The notes below the pieces were generated by a model. The model saw only the letters and a program-made list of their open reading frames with translations. It made no database searches and had not been told where the DNA came from. Below, piece by piece: positions 22,506 to 32,425 of a DNA stretch of 64,000 nt; positions within the stretch are counted from its first letter, which is position 1; every line of letters starts with the position of its first letter. Source of the DNA: CAWIOX01 sp963837775 (GTDB lineage Bacteria > Pseudomonadota > Gammaproteobacteria > Burkholderiales > Burkholderiaceae_D). A program made the position numbers and the translations under genes. Location of the stretch: assembly GCA_963837775.1 (NCBI GenBank), contig CAWIOX010000029.1, forward strand, positions 434,001 through 498,000, in the 5' to 3' direction.

Positions 22506-23540
22506 TCAGCAACTTGGACGAATACTGGCTGCATCCCCGTCACGGGTAATACATGAAGCTGCTTGCAACTCTCCACTTTTGGAGGATGATACGTTTGCCA
22601 CCGACTGTTCGGCATCAACTGTTTTTTCGGCACGCTGCAACCAGCTTTCACGCCAATAGAGGTATTCGCTACGCGGACAATTGTTAACGCAGACACCTTC
22701 GCAGATCACCCCTTTCAAAGCAACGGTATTGCTCAATTGAACCATCTTGCCGGTCTGCTCCACAATGATTTTTTGGACTGGAAACTCCACCTGATAGCGC
22801 CCGCCGATAGCTTCGGACATGGTGGGTTTAAAAAATAAACCGCAATTACTGCCAAGGGGATCCAGGAACTCTTTGATTTTTTCTGTTTTTTTGACATCGA
22901 CCCATTCACCAGCTTGAAGATTCAAATCCCCTTTGCTTTTTTTCCCCTTTGATCCAACCAAGTTTTCCGATTCTCCCCATCGGAAAAAACGATGTAGCAC
23001 AGTGCGCATGATAATTTTCAAGAGGTCACGGGGTGAAAGCTCCCCATGAAAGACTTCCCGAACAAACGGAGTAATATCCCAACGAGATAGTGCCGTAGTA
23101 GCAGCGTATAGCTCCGTTGACTGGCAAAAATACCTATCATCGCAACGAGTAGGATACTGCTCCGACCAACTTGCAGCAGTACTATCGAGTACAGCTTCGG
23201 CAGGCGATGGCTGAGCATCTTCCGATACCGGTCTTAACCAAGCTTCTTTCCAGAAGAATAAACAGTTCCGCTGACAACCGCCGTGGAATGCGCCATCACA
23301 TCGTAAATCTTGAAGGAATACAGTCGACTTCATGCGACGGTGGCCTTGCCCCGCCACGCAGGTCTTATCTGCGCGACGCGAGACACGTATGCGGCTACCG
23401 CAATATTTGACCATTTCTGGCATGAACGGAACACCGTCAAGTTTACCGTCAACATCAAGTGTCGCAGCGATCTCGCTACTACTGCGAACTTCAACCAGTT
23501 GCCCGCGCAGAAGGTGCTGAGACTTCTCAGGATTACGCAT
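22506..23540 (-). CDS. Conserved-looking protein of unknown function with paired Cys motifs
   Basis: The 344-residue protein has no family I can name. The N-terminal 70 residues (LLRGQLVEVRSSSEIAATLD, then MPEMVKYCGSRIRVSRRADK) read like a small beta-barrel, SH3-like domain. Two similar cysteine motifs follow. The first is CDGAFHGGCQRNC then LFFWKEAWL (about residues 79-103). The second is CEGVCVNNC then YLYWRESWL (about residues 280-304). Paired Cys clusters followed by an aromatic-rich ESWL/EAWL helix suggest metal or cluster binding; that is inference. No signal peptide or membrane segment is visible. It lies between the lipoprotein gene and wzc on the same strand, so a role in polysaccharide formation is possible. 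Confidence 0.6.
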   Translation of the reverse strand: MRNPEKSQHLLRGQLVEVRSSSEIAATLDVDGKLDGVPFMPEMVKYCGSRIRVSRRADKTCVAGQGHRRMKSTVFLQDLRCDGAFHGGCQRNCLFFWKEAWLRPVSEDAQPSPAEAVLDSTAASWSEQYPTRCDDRYFCQSTELYAATTALSRWDITPFVREVFHGELSPRDLLKIIMRTVLHRFFRWGESENLVGSKGKKSKGDLNLQAGEWVDVKKTEKIKEFLDPLGSNCGLFFKPTMSEAIGGRYQVEFPVQKIIVEQTGKMVQLSNTVALKGVICEGVCVNNCPRSEYLYWRESWLQRAEKTVDAEQSVANVSSSKSGELQAASCITRDGDAASIRPSC

Positions 23541-23768
23541 ATAGGTCCTTCGACATGATGCACCGTGATTTCAAATTGTTCGTATCTGATCAGTCAACCA
23601 TCAAGAATCTCTGAATTGTTTGCAAATCCGGTTTTTTTTTCAAAAAATACTTGCCTTTCTTTCATTGATTGAGTGAAGGAACACTTAAATCCGTTTCTTG
23701 AATTGCGTAAGTCTATTGACTGCCAGACAAGAGATTCCACAGAAATGAATCATACTGATAATAAAAAT

Positions 23769-23797
23769 ATAGCCATGAATTCAACATTCATGGCTAT
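23769..23797 (-). terminator. Rho-independent terminator after wzc
   Basis: Stem ATAGCCATGAAT / ATTCATGGCTAT with a 5-base loop, followed on the minus strand by ATTTTTATTAT. It lies 9 bases beyond the wzc stop, so it ends the wza-wzb-wzc transcript and separates it from the unknown gene downstream. Confidence 0.8.
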
Positions 23798-23805
23798 CAG
23801 GCGCA

Positions 23806-26103
23806 CTATGATTTTAGAGATGCATTAATTAGGTTTTTCTCATTGGATAAATAGTCAGGATGTTCACCCTTGCCATATTCATAGCCATAACCATACTTCC
23901 CTGACCTTCCTGCCTGTGGCTTCAAATCATTAAACAGGACACCTTTGGCTACAAGGCCAGCCTGACCCAAACGTTTAAGCGATTCTTTAATTTCACCTAA
24001 TGTACTTACCCCTGCTCGGGTCATGATATAAATAGAACCCACATGTGAGCCAACAATTAACGCATCGGAGACGGCCAGAATAGGCGTGCTATCTATCAGA
24101 ACAAGGTCATAACTGATAGATAGGGATTGAAGCAATGCGCCAAAATTCGGGCGCAGCAATAATTCTGATGGATTGACGGGCAATTGCCCCGTTGAAATAA
24201 AATCCATATTTTCCATCACACCCCGATGTATGAGATTCTCAAACGGCATTTCACCAGAAATTGCTTCAGATAAGCCATATTGTCTTCCAACACTGAAATA
24301 TTGATGGAGATGGCCGCTACGAAGATCTGCATCGATGAGCAGTACTTTTTTCCCTGAAGTAGCGATGATGGCACCCAGGTTGACAGAAACAAATGACTTA
24401 CCCAACCCAGGTGTAGCACCCGTCATCAGCACTATATTGTTTGTAGAATGTGACATCGAAAACTGCAATGCCGTGCGAAAAGTTCGCAAGCTTTCTATGG
24501 CGCCGTCGGTAGAGGAAACTTGCGCCAAAAGAGGAATTTTTTGCGATTTCGCGCTGATCTTTTTATATAAGTCTCTTAATTTTTTGCTATGCGGAATCGT
24601 GGCATACACTGGCACCCCAAGCATCTTCTCAATCACACGGGGATCATCAATTTCCCGTTTGATGGATTTTTTCATGACGGCAGTGATTACGCCAAGAAAT
24701 AACCCTGTCAATGCTGCAAGCGCGACCACCAACGCACGATTAGGTTTTACCGGCTTTTCCGGCACCATCGGATTATCAATCAGTCGCACATTACTCACCT
24801 TGCCTACGGCTATCAGACTAAGTTGCTGCGCACTTGTCAGCAATTGGCTGTAAAGCTCGGAATTGACTTTGATATCGCGAGTGAGACGCAACTCATCCTG
24901 TTGCAAATTAGGATACGACTTCAGATGCCCATCAATGGCTGTTATTTCACGATTGATCTCATTCAACTGGGCGTCAACGCCCTTGACAGCTGGGTGCTCC
25001 CGAGTAAAACCAACCAGCAATTCTGTTCTCTTCTGCACCAATTCTGAGCGTTTGACTTTTGCTGCGGCGGACTGTTGCAAGCTTACCCTTGCTTCTTCCC
25101 CCAAATCGAATGTGTTGTGATTGTTACGAAACTGGTTATATCTACTTTCAGATTGCTCAAGTTTCTGTTTAACATCCGGCAACTGTTTATTCAGGAAAGT
25201 GAGCGACTTCTCGGCCTCCTCGGTTCTGCGTGCAGCATTCTGACGGAGGTATTCACGGCCAATTTCCTTGAGCGTGTCGTTGGTTAGCTGCGGATTCTGC
25301 CCTTGTAGCTTGATATCAATCACACCAGACTGCTTGACCGGTTCTGCAACGATTAAACTCTTTTGCACACTCTGAATGGCATTTAGTCTTGACGCACGCC
25401 TGAGGAAAAATTGCCCCCCCGGCTTAGCGGCCAGCTTATCAACCAATAACTCCACCCGCCCCTTCTCCGTAATGATATCGAGCGCTGTACCAACATGACC
25501 TTGCAATGCTATGTTTTGTTCTTTTTCCACAAGACGAAATTGATCATTTCCCTCCGCAGTCAGCACAAAATCACGATTCTGCAAAGATTCAGGCACATTA
25601 AAGATTGAGATATCCGCCTTCTCAGCCCCCCATACATAGCCGCCACGACCAAACAAGCCAGGATTGGAGAGTTGCTTATTCAACCCTGCAAACGCTGCCC
25701 CTATGACCGGGAAATAGTGTGGTTTTACCTCGATATATAGCCGCAAGTTATCGACCGCCTTCGAAACAACCATTCGCGAACCGAGAAGTTCCATCTCAGC
25801 TATCGCCGCCGTTTTAACCGCGTAGGTCGAGCCGATTTCACCCATCAGATTATTGGACTGATTCGGACTGCTTTCTTCAACCTGAACCAGCATGCTTGCT
25901 TCATAAACAGGCTTAGCAACAAAAGCATAAAGCACACCAGACAAGGTAATCAGAAAAGCTATACCGGCAATCAACCAACGATTGTCAAAAAGGGTATCAA
26001 GATAGGCCGTCAAATCCACTTCATCGTCATGAACGACAGCGTGAGCGGAGTGCGGGATCTGAGTCGGGGTCGGTACCGGCTGTGGAATGAGTTGATTCAT
26101 CAT
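23806..26103 (-). CDS. wzc: Polysaccharide co-polymerase and tyrosine autokinase (Wzc/EpsB type)
   Basis: The 765-residue inner-membrane protein controls chain length and export of the polymer together with Wza. The N-terminal Wzz domain is framed by membrane segments WLIAGIAFLITLSGVLYAF (about 43-61) and VVALAALTGLFLGVITAVM (about 450). A long coiled-coil periplasmic region lies between them. The cytosolic BY-kinase has Walker A GATPGLGKS, Walker A' VLLIDADLR and Walker B LVLIDSTP. The C-terminal tail YGYGYEYGKGEHPDY is the tyrosine cluster expected to be autophosphorylated and dephosphorylated by the adjacent phosphatase. The start is set at one of two adjacent ATGs (26103). The frame is intact. 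Confidence 0.93.
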   Translation of the reverse strand: MMNQLIPQPVPTPTQIPHSAHAVVHDDEVDLTAYLDTLFDNRWLIAGIAFLITLSGVLYAFVAKPVYEASMLVQVEESSPNQSNNLMGEIGSTYAVKTAAIAEMELLGSRMVVSKAVDNLRLYIEVKPHYFPVIGAAFAGLNKQLSNPGLFGRGGYVWGAEKADISIFNVPESLQNRDFVLTAEGNDQFRLVEKEQNIALQGHVGTALDIITEKGRVELLVDKLAAKPGGQFFLRRASRLNAIQSVQKSLIVAEPVKQSGVIDIKLQGQNPQLTNDTLKEIGREYLRQNAARRTEEAEKSLTFLNKQLPDVKQKLEQSESRYNQFRNNHNTFDLGEEARVSLQQSAAAKVKRSELVQKRTELLVGFTREHPAVKGVDAQLNEINREITAIDGHLKSYPNLQQDELRLTRDIKVNSELYSQLLTSAQQLSLIAVGKVSNVRLIDNPMVPEKPVKPNRALVVALAALTGLFLGVITAVMKKSIKREIDDPRVIEKMLGVPVYATIPHSKKLRDLYKKISAKSQKIPLLAQVSSTDGAIESLRTFRTALQFSMSHSTNNIVLMTGATPGLGKSFVSVNLGAIIATSGKKVLLIDADLRSGHLHQYFSVGRQYGLSEAISGEMPFENLIHRGVMENMDFISTGQLPVNPSELLLRPNFGALLQSLSISYDLVLIDSTPILAVSDALIVGSHVGSIYIMTRAGVSTLGEIKESLKRLGQAGLVAKGVLFNDLKPQAGRSGKYGYGYEYGKGEHPDYLSNEKNLINASLKS

Positions 26104-26227
26104 GATGATTGTTAAACCCAATTAAAGCATGCAAAAAAACGCTGAACACATTCAAACCCCTTGCCATTGCAGTCAGCGTACTCCCTGAATTTCTTCGCAA
26201 AACCCTGATCTCAACCGCGCCCCATTT

Positions 26228-26725
26228 TTATGGAGAAATGAATTCCTGTCTTTCTCGAATGATTGCCAAGTCATTACGTTTTCCATGCCCGTCAAGATGG
26301 GCGAGTCGCACCACCAGTTCGCCCACACCCTGGGAAATCAGATTGTACGAATGCCTGAATGCAACCGGCCCTTGCCGATACGGATCTGGAATATCGTATT
26401 TACTGGCCTCGCAGAGACGGAATACCTTACATTTTGATTCGGGATAATTAAGCTCAATAAACCGTTTTTGGCCACCATCCATTGTCAGGATGATATCTGC
26501 ATCACTTACCATCCAGGCAGCAAGACTCCTTGCCCGGTGTGTGCCGATATCGATACCACGTTCCCGCATTAACTGAACCGACAAGGGATCGGCAGGCGCG
26601 CCATCCAATGCATTGATGCCCGCAGAAAGCACTGCCTTATCAGGCAGCGCATGTTTAAGGAACCCTTCCGCCATTGGGCTACGACAAATATTGCCGATGC
26701 AGACAAACAAAATGTTGTTCATCAC
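26228..26725 (-). CDS. wzb: Low-molecular-weight protein-tyrosine phosphatase (Wzb type)
   Basis: The 165-residue cytosolic phosphatase has the active-site P-loop CIGNICRS near residues 10-17 and the general-acid motif DPYR near residue 113. It should dephosphorylate the tyrosine tail of Wzc, allowing cycles of oligomerisation during export. Its ATG overlaps the wza stop (ATGA), and wzc follows 124 bases later, giving the standard wza-wzb-wzc order. The C-terminal 20 residues beyond the usual end (RNDLAIIRERQEFISP) are somewhat longer than typical. Confidence 0.93.
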   Translation of the reverse strand: MMNNILFVCIGNICRSPMAEGFLKHALPDKAVLSAGINALDGAPADPLSVQLMRERGIDIGTHRARSLAAWMVSDADIILTMDGGQKRFIELNYPESKCKVFRLCEASKYDIPDPYRQGPVAFRHSYNLISQGVGELVVRLAHLDGHGKRNDLAIIRERQEFISP

Positions 26726-27840
26726 TTTGCCGCTCCGAAAGCTGACGACAACGCACTGGGCAATATCAGGCTGAGAGTACGATGCCAGTTCGCAAGACCA
26801 GACGCAGCGACATACACGACGTCCCGGGGATTCAACTCAAAGCCCTCCGCCATTGCCAATGCGCCCGGCATACTGGCATCCAACTGATAAACAAGTCGCT
26901 CAGCACCTGACTTGCGCACGACATATACCTGTTTGCCATCACCCGTGATCGGATTGATGCCGCCGGACTCACCCAGCGCCTCATTGAGCGTCAGGCGTCC
27001 GTTATGCATGGTGAGCGATTTGGGTGTAATCACCTCTCCCGACACAAAGACCTTGCTCTCGTCGCGAGAGACCGCACGAATGACATCGCCATGAGCCAGC
27101 ATGATGCTGGCGGGATTAATGCCTTTTTGCACCAGTTGCAGCAGGTTGATTTGATAAGTCGACTCTCCACGCGTGATGTAAATCTGGCTTTGGTCCGCAG
27201 TCGGCAATAAGCCGCCCGCGCGGTTCAGCGCCTCGACCAGCGTCATCGGGATATCGTTGATCGCCTGGAGACCCGGCGCCTTGACTTCGCCATCGATATA
27301 AATGCGTTTGCTGCGGTAGGACTGCACGCGCAAGGTAACTTTCGGATTATTGATATAGCGGGCGAGCTTGGAAGACAGCAGAATGCGCGCTTGCTCCTCT
27401 GTCAGTCCGGCAAGCTTGAGCGTGCCCGCATAGGGAAATTGCACCATGCCGTCATGATCGACGACAAAACCCGCAGGGGGAGTTGTGGTGGCGACAACAT
27501 CAACGCCGGCCACACCAGATGTCGGTATTTGCATCACGGCGCCTGCCAGTTCCGGATGCTCCCATACGACAATTGAAAGTATATCGCCGCTCTGAATGCC
27601 ATATGGCAATGGCGGTGCTATCAAACGGCTTATATCCTGAATGACCTGTTTTTCACGCCGCTCCTTTTCCAGTTTCAGCAATTGCGGTGTGATGGGTTTG
27701 ATTACCGGGCTTATATCGGAGATGACCGCGTCAGATTCCGAACCGGACTCGACACCCTTGGGCATGATGGGAGCAGTAGTGCCACATGCAACCAGGCATG
27801 GCAGCCAGACCAGCGCACACCATTTGCGAAGAAAAATCAT
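26722..27840 (-). CDS. wza: Outer-membrane polysaccharide export lipoprotein (Wza type)
   Basis: The 372-residue lipoprotein forms the octameric export channel for the polymer. A signal peptide ends in the lipobox LVAC followed by GTTAPIMPKG. The first PES domain has PYGIQSGDILSIVVWEHPEL, and the SLBB-like domains include VTLRVQSYRSKRIYIDGEVK and SKVFVSGEVITPKSLTMHNG. The C-terminal segment ends LILPSALSSAFGAAK, consistent with the amphipathic helix that crosses the outer membrane. I use Met at 27840 because the signal peptide MIFLRKW starts there; a GTG-type start at 27855 would add five residues. Confidence 0.93.
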   Translation of the reverse strand: MIFLRKWCALVWLPCLVACGTTAPIMPKGVESGSESDAVISDISPVIKPITPQLLKLEKERREKQVIQDISRLIAPPLPYGIQSGDILSIVVWEHPELAGAVMQIPTSGVAGVDVVATTTPPAGFVVDHDGMVQFPYAGTLKLAGLTEEQARILLSSKLARYINNPKVTLRVQSYRSKRIYIDGEVKAPGLQAINDIPMTLVEALNRAGGLLPTADQSQIYITRGESTYQINLLQLVQKGINPASIMLAHGDVIRAVSRDESKVFVSGEVITPKSLTMHNGRLTLNEALGESGGINPITGDGKQVYVVRKSGAERLVYQLDASMPGALAMAEGFELNPRDVVYVAASGLANWHRTLSLILPSALSSAFGAAK

Positions 27841-28395
27841 TGAATAAACACCCATGATATGCCTCAGTTTCCGTGTTCCTAGCTCTGCTCAAAACTGCAG
27901 AATCCATTTACTCGAGCGGCACTTACTGACAAGAAGTTTTTTCAACGCCAGAACAAGTATTTTGGCAATTTCAGTAATCGATGCATTAACCCGGCAGTAA
28001 GCGATGCTGCCATCAGCAATCTGCCCATGTGCTCAATATTGATGCTTTAATGAATATTTGTTTTGATAATACTCAAACAAAATATTAATAATAATGCAAT
28101 TATTTTCACCTGCCACAGGTGCACTGCCTGACCTGCGCAGGCCGGAGGATTAGTTTTCAAGCGTTTTTTTGCGCCCGCCGATTCGTGTCTGCATGGCAAT
28201 AAATCTGCGGGTAAAAATGTGCACATGTATGCACCTGAAGGAAGTGAAAGTCGGCGTGAGGCGGGGGCAAATGCGCAGCGCAATGACTACCGCGGCGCTA
28301 TGCAACCGGTACATGCGTCGCTGCGGTGAGTCCATCAACTATTGCAATTATTGCTGAACCAGGAACAAACGATCAGGTTCATTGCGCTTCGCAAG
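27841..28395. other. Intergenic region before wza
   Basis: A 555-bp gap between the leftward wza start and the leftward radA stop. It should contain the promoter for wza-wzb-wzc at its left end. The right part (28140-28380) is GC-richer and has frames on both strands of about 60-80 codons with no recognisable features. No stable terminator for radA was found. Confidence 0.4.
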
Positions 28396-29767
28396 CTATT
28401 CCTGCTCCCTGAGCCGGTTGAATGCCTCATCGATGCGTTCCACCGCGATGATGGTCAGGCCTGCTATTTTCTGCTTCGGCGCATTCGCCTTCGGGATCAT
28501 CGCAATCGTGAATCCGAGCTTGGCCGCTTCGCGCAAGCGTTCCTGTCCGCGCGGTGCGGGCCGGATTTCCCCTGCCAGGCCGACTTCGCCGAACACCACC
28601 AGGCCGCGCGGCAAGCGGCTTGTTGCGCATCGAAGAATTGATTGCCAGCAATACCGCCAGGTCGGCTGCCGGTTCGGTGATTTTCACGCCGCCCACCGCG
28701 TTGATGAAGACGTCCTGATCGAAGGCCGCGACGCCGGCATGGCGGTGCAGCACCGCCAGCAGCATCGCCAGCCGGTTCTGTTCCAGCCCGACCGACAGCC
28801 GCTTCGCATTCGGCGCATGGGAGGTGTCGACCAGCGCCTGGATTTCGACCAGCAAGGGGCGCGTGCCTTCCTGCGTGACCATCACGCAGGAACCCGGCAC
28901 CTGATTGTCGTGCTGCGACAAGAACAGCGCCGACGGGTTGGACACGCCCTTCAGGCCTTTTTCGGTCATCGCGAACACGCCCAGTTCATTGGCCGCGCCG
29001 AAGCGGTTCTTGACCGCCCGCACCAGGCGGAAGCTGGAATGGGTATCGCCCTCGAAATACAGCACGGTGTCGACGATGTGTTCCAGCACGCGCGGCCCGG
29101 CCAGCGCGCCTTCCTTGGTCACATGCCCGACCAGGATGATGGTGATGCCGTTCTGCTTGGCCACGCGCGTCAGTTGCGCCGCGCACTCGCGCACTTGCGC
29201 CACCGAGCCGGGCGCCGAACTCAGCGCGTCGGAATACACGGTCTGGATCGAGTCGATGACCGCGACTTCCGGCTTCAGGTCGGCCAGCGTGCTGAGGATT
29301 TTTTCCAGCTGGATTTCCGCCTGCAGCTTGAGGTCTTTGGCATCCACCATCAGGCGCTTGGCGCGCATCGCAATTTGCGCGCCGGATTCCTCGCCGCTGA
29401 CGTACAGGGATTTTTTCGAGTGCGACAGATTGGCCAGCGCCTGCAGCAACAGCGTCGATTTGCCGATGCCGGGGTCGCCGCCGATCAGCACCACGCCGCC
29501 GGCGACCAGACCGCCGCCCAGCACGCGGTCGAATTCCTCGATGCCGGTGCCGAAACGCGGCACGTCGATCGCCTCGATATCGGCCAGGCTGAGCACCGGT
29601 GCGGTTTGCGCCAGCGCTTGCGGTTGCGTCGAGAAGCGGTTGGAGCCGGTTTCGACGATGGTTTCGACCAGCGTATTCCACTGACCGCAGGCCGGACACT
29701 GGCCGCTCCATTTGTTGGAGACGCCGCCGCATTCGGTACAGCTGTAATTGGTTTTTGCTTTGGCCAT
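28396..29767 (-). CDS. radA: DNA repair protein RadA, one frame break
   Basis: RecA-like ATPase that helps process recombination intermediates and branch migration. The N-terminal zinc finger has CTEC and CPAC pairs near residues 10 and 24. Walker A GDPGIGKST lies near residue 97, and the RadA-specific KNRFG motif lies near residue 258. The C-terminal Lon-like domain is split near 28615: the main frame reads SSMRNKPLAARPGG, but dropping one base gives NKPLPRGLVVFGEVGLAGEI and continues to ERIDEAFNRLREQE, with a stop at 28396. The joined product is about 457 residues, normal for RadA. alr follows upstream on the same strand, separated by repeat copy E. Confidence 0.92.
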
Positions 29768-29816
29768 TGGAATGTGTAAAAAGCTGACGCAGCCGCGCCA
29801 AACAGTCAGTTATTTG

Positions 29817-29903
29817 CAATAAATACGGGGGTATGCACAGAAAATAGCAGTCTCCCGCACGGTTTCATTGGGCTAAAAATAATACAGCAGGGAGTATATA
29901 AAC
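29817..29903 (-). repeat. Dispersed intergenic element, copy E
   Basis: Minus-strand copy between alr and radA, one of the best conserved. On that strand it reads TATACTCCCTGCTGTATTA, then TAGCCCAATGAAACCGTGCGG and, after a variable loop, GCATACCCCCGTATTTATTG. The middle block differs from copy D by only one or two bases. Confidence 0.8.
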
Positions 29904-29919
29904 CGGCAAAAAAGCCCGC

Positions 29920-30998
29920 TCAGGCCTCGATTACCGGCACCCGCTGCGCCAGCGCGCACATCAGCTCATAGCCGATGGTGCCCGCCGCGTTGGCGACTTC
30001 ATCGATCGGCAAGCCCTGCCCCCACAGCGTGACGCTGCTGCCGACCCGCGCCGCCGGCACCGGCGTCAGGTCAACCGTGATCATGTCCATCGAAACCCGA
30101 CCCACGATGCGGGTCTTTACGCCATCCACCAGGATCGGCGTGCCGCTTGGCGCATGGCGCGGATAACCATCGGCGTAGCCGCAGGCCACCACGCCGATGC
30201 GCATCGGCTTGCTCGGCGATGAAACGGCTGCCGTAACCGACCGCATCGCCGGCCACGATATCCTGGGTGCCGATGATTTCGCTGCTGAGCGTCATTGCCG
30301 GCTGCAGGCCGAACTCTTGCGCCGTTTTGCCGCCGGGCGTGCCGCCGTACAGCATGATGCCGGCCCGCACCCAATCGCTCAGCACTTCCGGATGCAGCAG
30401 ATCGGCGGCCGAATTGGCCAGACTGACTTCCGCGGCGATCCCCGCGCTGCCGGCCCTGAAGCGGCGCACCTGCTCGGCCAGCGGCAAGCCCGGGATTGGC
30501 GGCATCGTCGGCATTGGCAAAATGCGTCATCAGGGTGATTTTCTGTACTGCGGGAATCGCGCGCACCCGCTGATACGCGGCATGGAAGGCGTCAGGCACG
30601 AAACCCAGGCGGTTCATGCCGCTGTTCATTTTCAGGTGGACGTTCAGTGGCGCAGTGATGGCGGCCTGCTCGATCATCTCGATTTGCTCGTTGCAGTGGA
30701 TCGCGAACTCGAGCTGATGTTCGACCACCGCTTCCAGGTCGATCGGCTGAAAAAAACCTTCCAGCAACAGGATCGGCTTTTTCCAGCCCATTTCCCGCAA
30801 GCGCACCGCGCCATCGACTTCAATCAGCGCCAAGCCGTCGGCCTCGGGAAAAGCCCGCAACGCGCGTGCCAGTCCGTGACCGTAGGCGTTTGCCTTGACC
30901 ACGCCCCAAATCTTGGCTGCGGGCGCATGCGCTTTCGCGACAGCTAAATTGTGCTGCATCGCAGAAATATGAATAGTGGCAATGATTGGTCTTGGCAT
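29920..30998 (-). CDS. alr: Alanine racemase, two frame breaks
   Basis: PLP enzyme that makes D-alanine for peptidoglycan. The PLP lysine lies in [11 protein letters not shown] near residue 34, the substrate-side motif in [12 protein letters not shown], the catalytic tyrosine in GYGSRF, and [12 protein letters not shown] near the end. Breaks occur near 30503 (main frame NPGLAAGR, corrected [13 protein letters not shown]) and near 30215 (EQADAHRR, corrected [19 protein letters not shown]). Each is repaired by removing one G before CCG on the coding strand. The repaired length is about 359 residues. The Met at 30998 starts [17 protein letters not shown]. The gene is divergent from lplT. Confidence 0.93.
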
Positions 30999-31159
30999 GA
31001 AGATACCTTGATGGAAAATGTGAGGGGCAATTGACATCAACCGGCATTTTACCGGAGGCATCTTGCTGACTGCGGCAATTCTGCCGGTTTGGGCATGGTT
31101 TCATGGTATAAAGCTAGCGGACAACTTTGTTACCACCCACAGCTGAGGCCCACAGCCGA

Positions 31160-32423
31160 ATGAATCGCGGTTTCTATACTATTATGGCGGCGCAGTTTTT
31201 CTCGTCGCTCGCCGATAACGCCCTCCTCATCGCTGCCATCGCACTATTGACACAATTGCAATCGCCGGCATGGATGACGCCGATGCTGAAATTGTGTTTT
31301 GTATTGTCTTACGTATTGCTGGCGGCATTCGTCGGCGCCTTCGCCGACGCGCTGCCCAAGGGCCGCGTGATGTTCATCACCAACCTGATCAAGATTTTCG
31401 GTTGCGGCCTGATGTTCTTCCATGTCCACCCGCTGATCGCCTATGGCGTGGTCGGCTTTGGCGCAGCGGCGTATTCTCCGGCCAAGTACGGCATCCTGAC
31501 CGAATTGCTGCCGCCGGAAAAACTGGTCGCGGCGAATGGCTGGATCGAAGGTCTGACCGTCAGCTCCATCATCCTCGGCACCGTGATGGGCGGCGCGCTG
31601 GTGAACCCTCATGTTTCGTCAATTCTGCTGCAATTCGACTTTCCGGTGATTGATTTCGGCATCGACACGGCCAATGAAGCTGCCTTGTGCGTGATCGTCG
31701 CCGCCTACTTGCTTGGCGCCTTATTCAATCTCAGGATCCCCGATACCTGTGCGCATTATGCGCATCAGGAGCGCAATCCGATCAGGCTGATCACTGACTT
31801 TGCCAATTGCTACAGCATTCTGTGGAAAGACAAACTCGGCCAGATTTCACTGGCCGTGACCACGCTGTTCTGGGGCGCCGGCGCCACACTGCAGTTCATC
31901 GTCCTGAAATGGGCGGAGAAATCCCTGCATTTACCACTCGACAAGGCCGCCATCCTGCAAGGCGTGGTGGCAGTCGGGGTGGCGCTCGGCGCGGTTGCCG
32001 CGGCCCGTTTTGTGCCGCTCAAAAAATCACTGTCGGTGATGCCGATGGGTATCGCGATGGGTCTCATCGTGATGATGATGACCCAGGTTCACACGACTTG
32101 GGTTGCCTACCCGTTGCTGGTGCTGATCGGCGCGCTGTCCGGCTATTTCGTGGTGCCGATGAATGCCTTGCTGCAACATCGCGGCCATGTGCTGATGAGT
32201 GCCGGGCACTCGATTGCGGTGCAGAATTTCAATGAGAATCTGTCGGTACTGACCATGCTGCTGCGTGTATGCGGTGATGATTTCCCTGAACCTGGACCTG
32301 AATGTCGTGATCATCATGTTCGGCTCCTTCGTCGCCGGCACGATGTTCCTGGTCATGCGCAAACATGCGGCCAACCAGCGCGAACACGATTCGCTGGCGC
32401 TGATCGGCGAGTGCAAGCATTAA
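31160..32423 (+). CDS. lplT: Lysophospholipid transporter LplT, one frame break
   Basis: Major-facilitator protein of about 421 residues that flips lysophospholipids into the inner leaflet of the inner membrane. The start MNRGFYTIMAAQFFSSLADN and the segment AAAYSPAKYGILTELLPPEKL are typical of the LplT family. Twelve hydrophobic segments are expected. A break near 32265 diverts the main frame into a non-hydrophobic tail; removing one C gives TMLLVYAVMISLNLDLNVVI and an end HDSLALIGECKH with TAA at 32421-32423. It is divergent from alr. Confidence 0.92.
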
Positions 32424-32425
32424 AC

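Noticed and set aside
28140..28380. GC-richer patch before wza considered as a small RNA or gene remnant
   Set aside because: No stable fold with terminator, promoter or homologous frame could be made out; partial likeness to the repeat (TCTGCGGGTAAA) is too short.
28427..29779. Long plus-strand frame of 465 codons opposite radA
   Set aside because: It is the antisense shadow of radA; its composition is rich in Arg, His and Gln, and it has no family signature.
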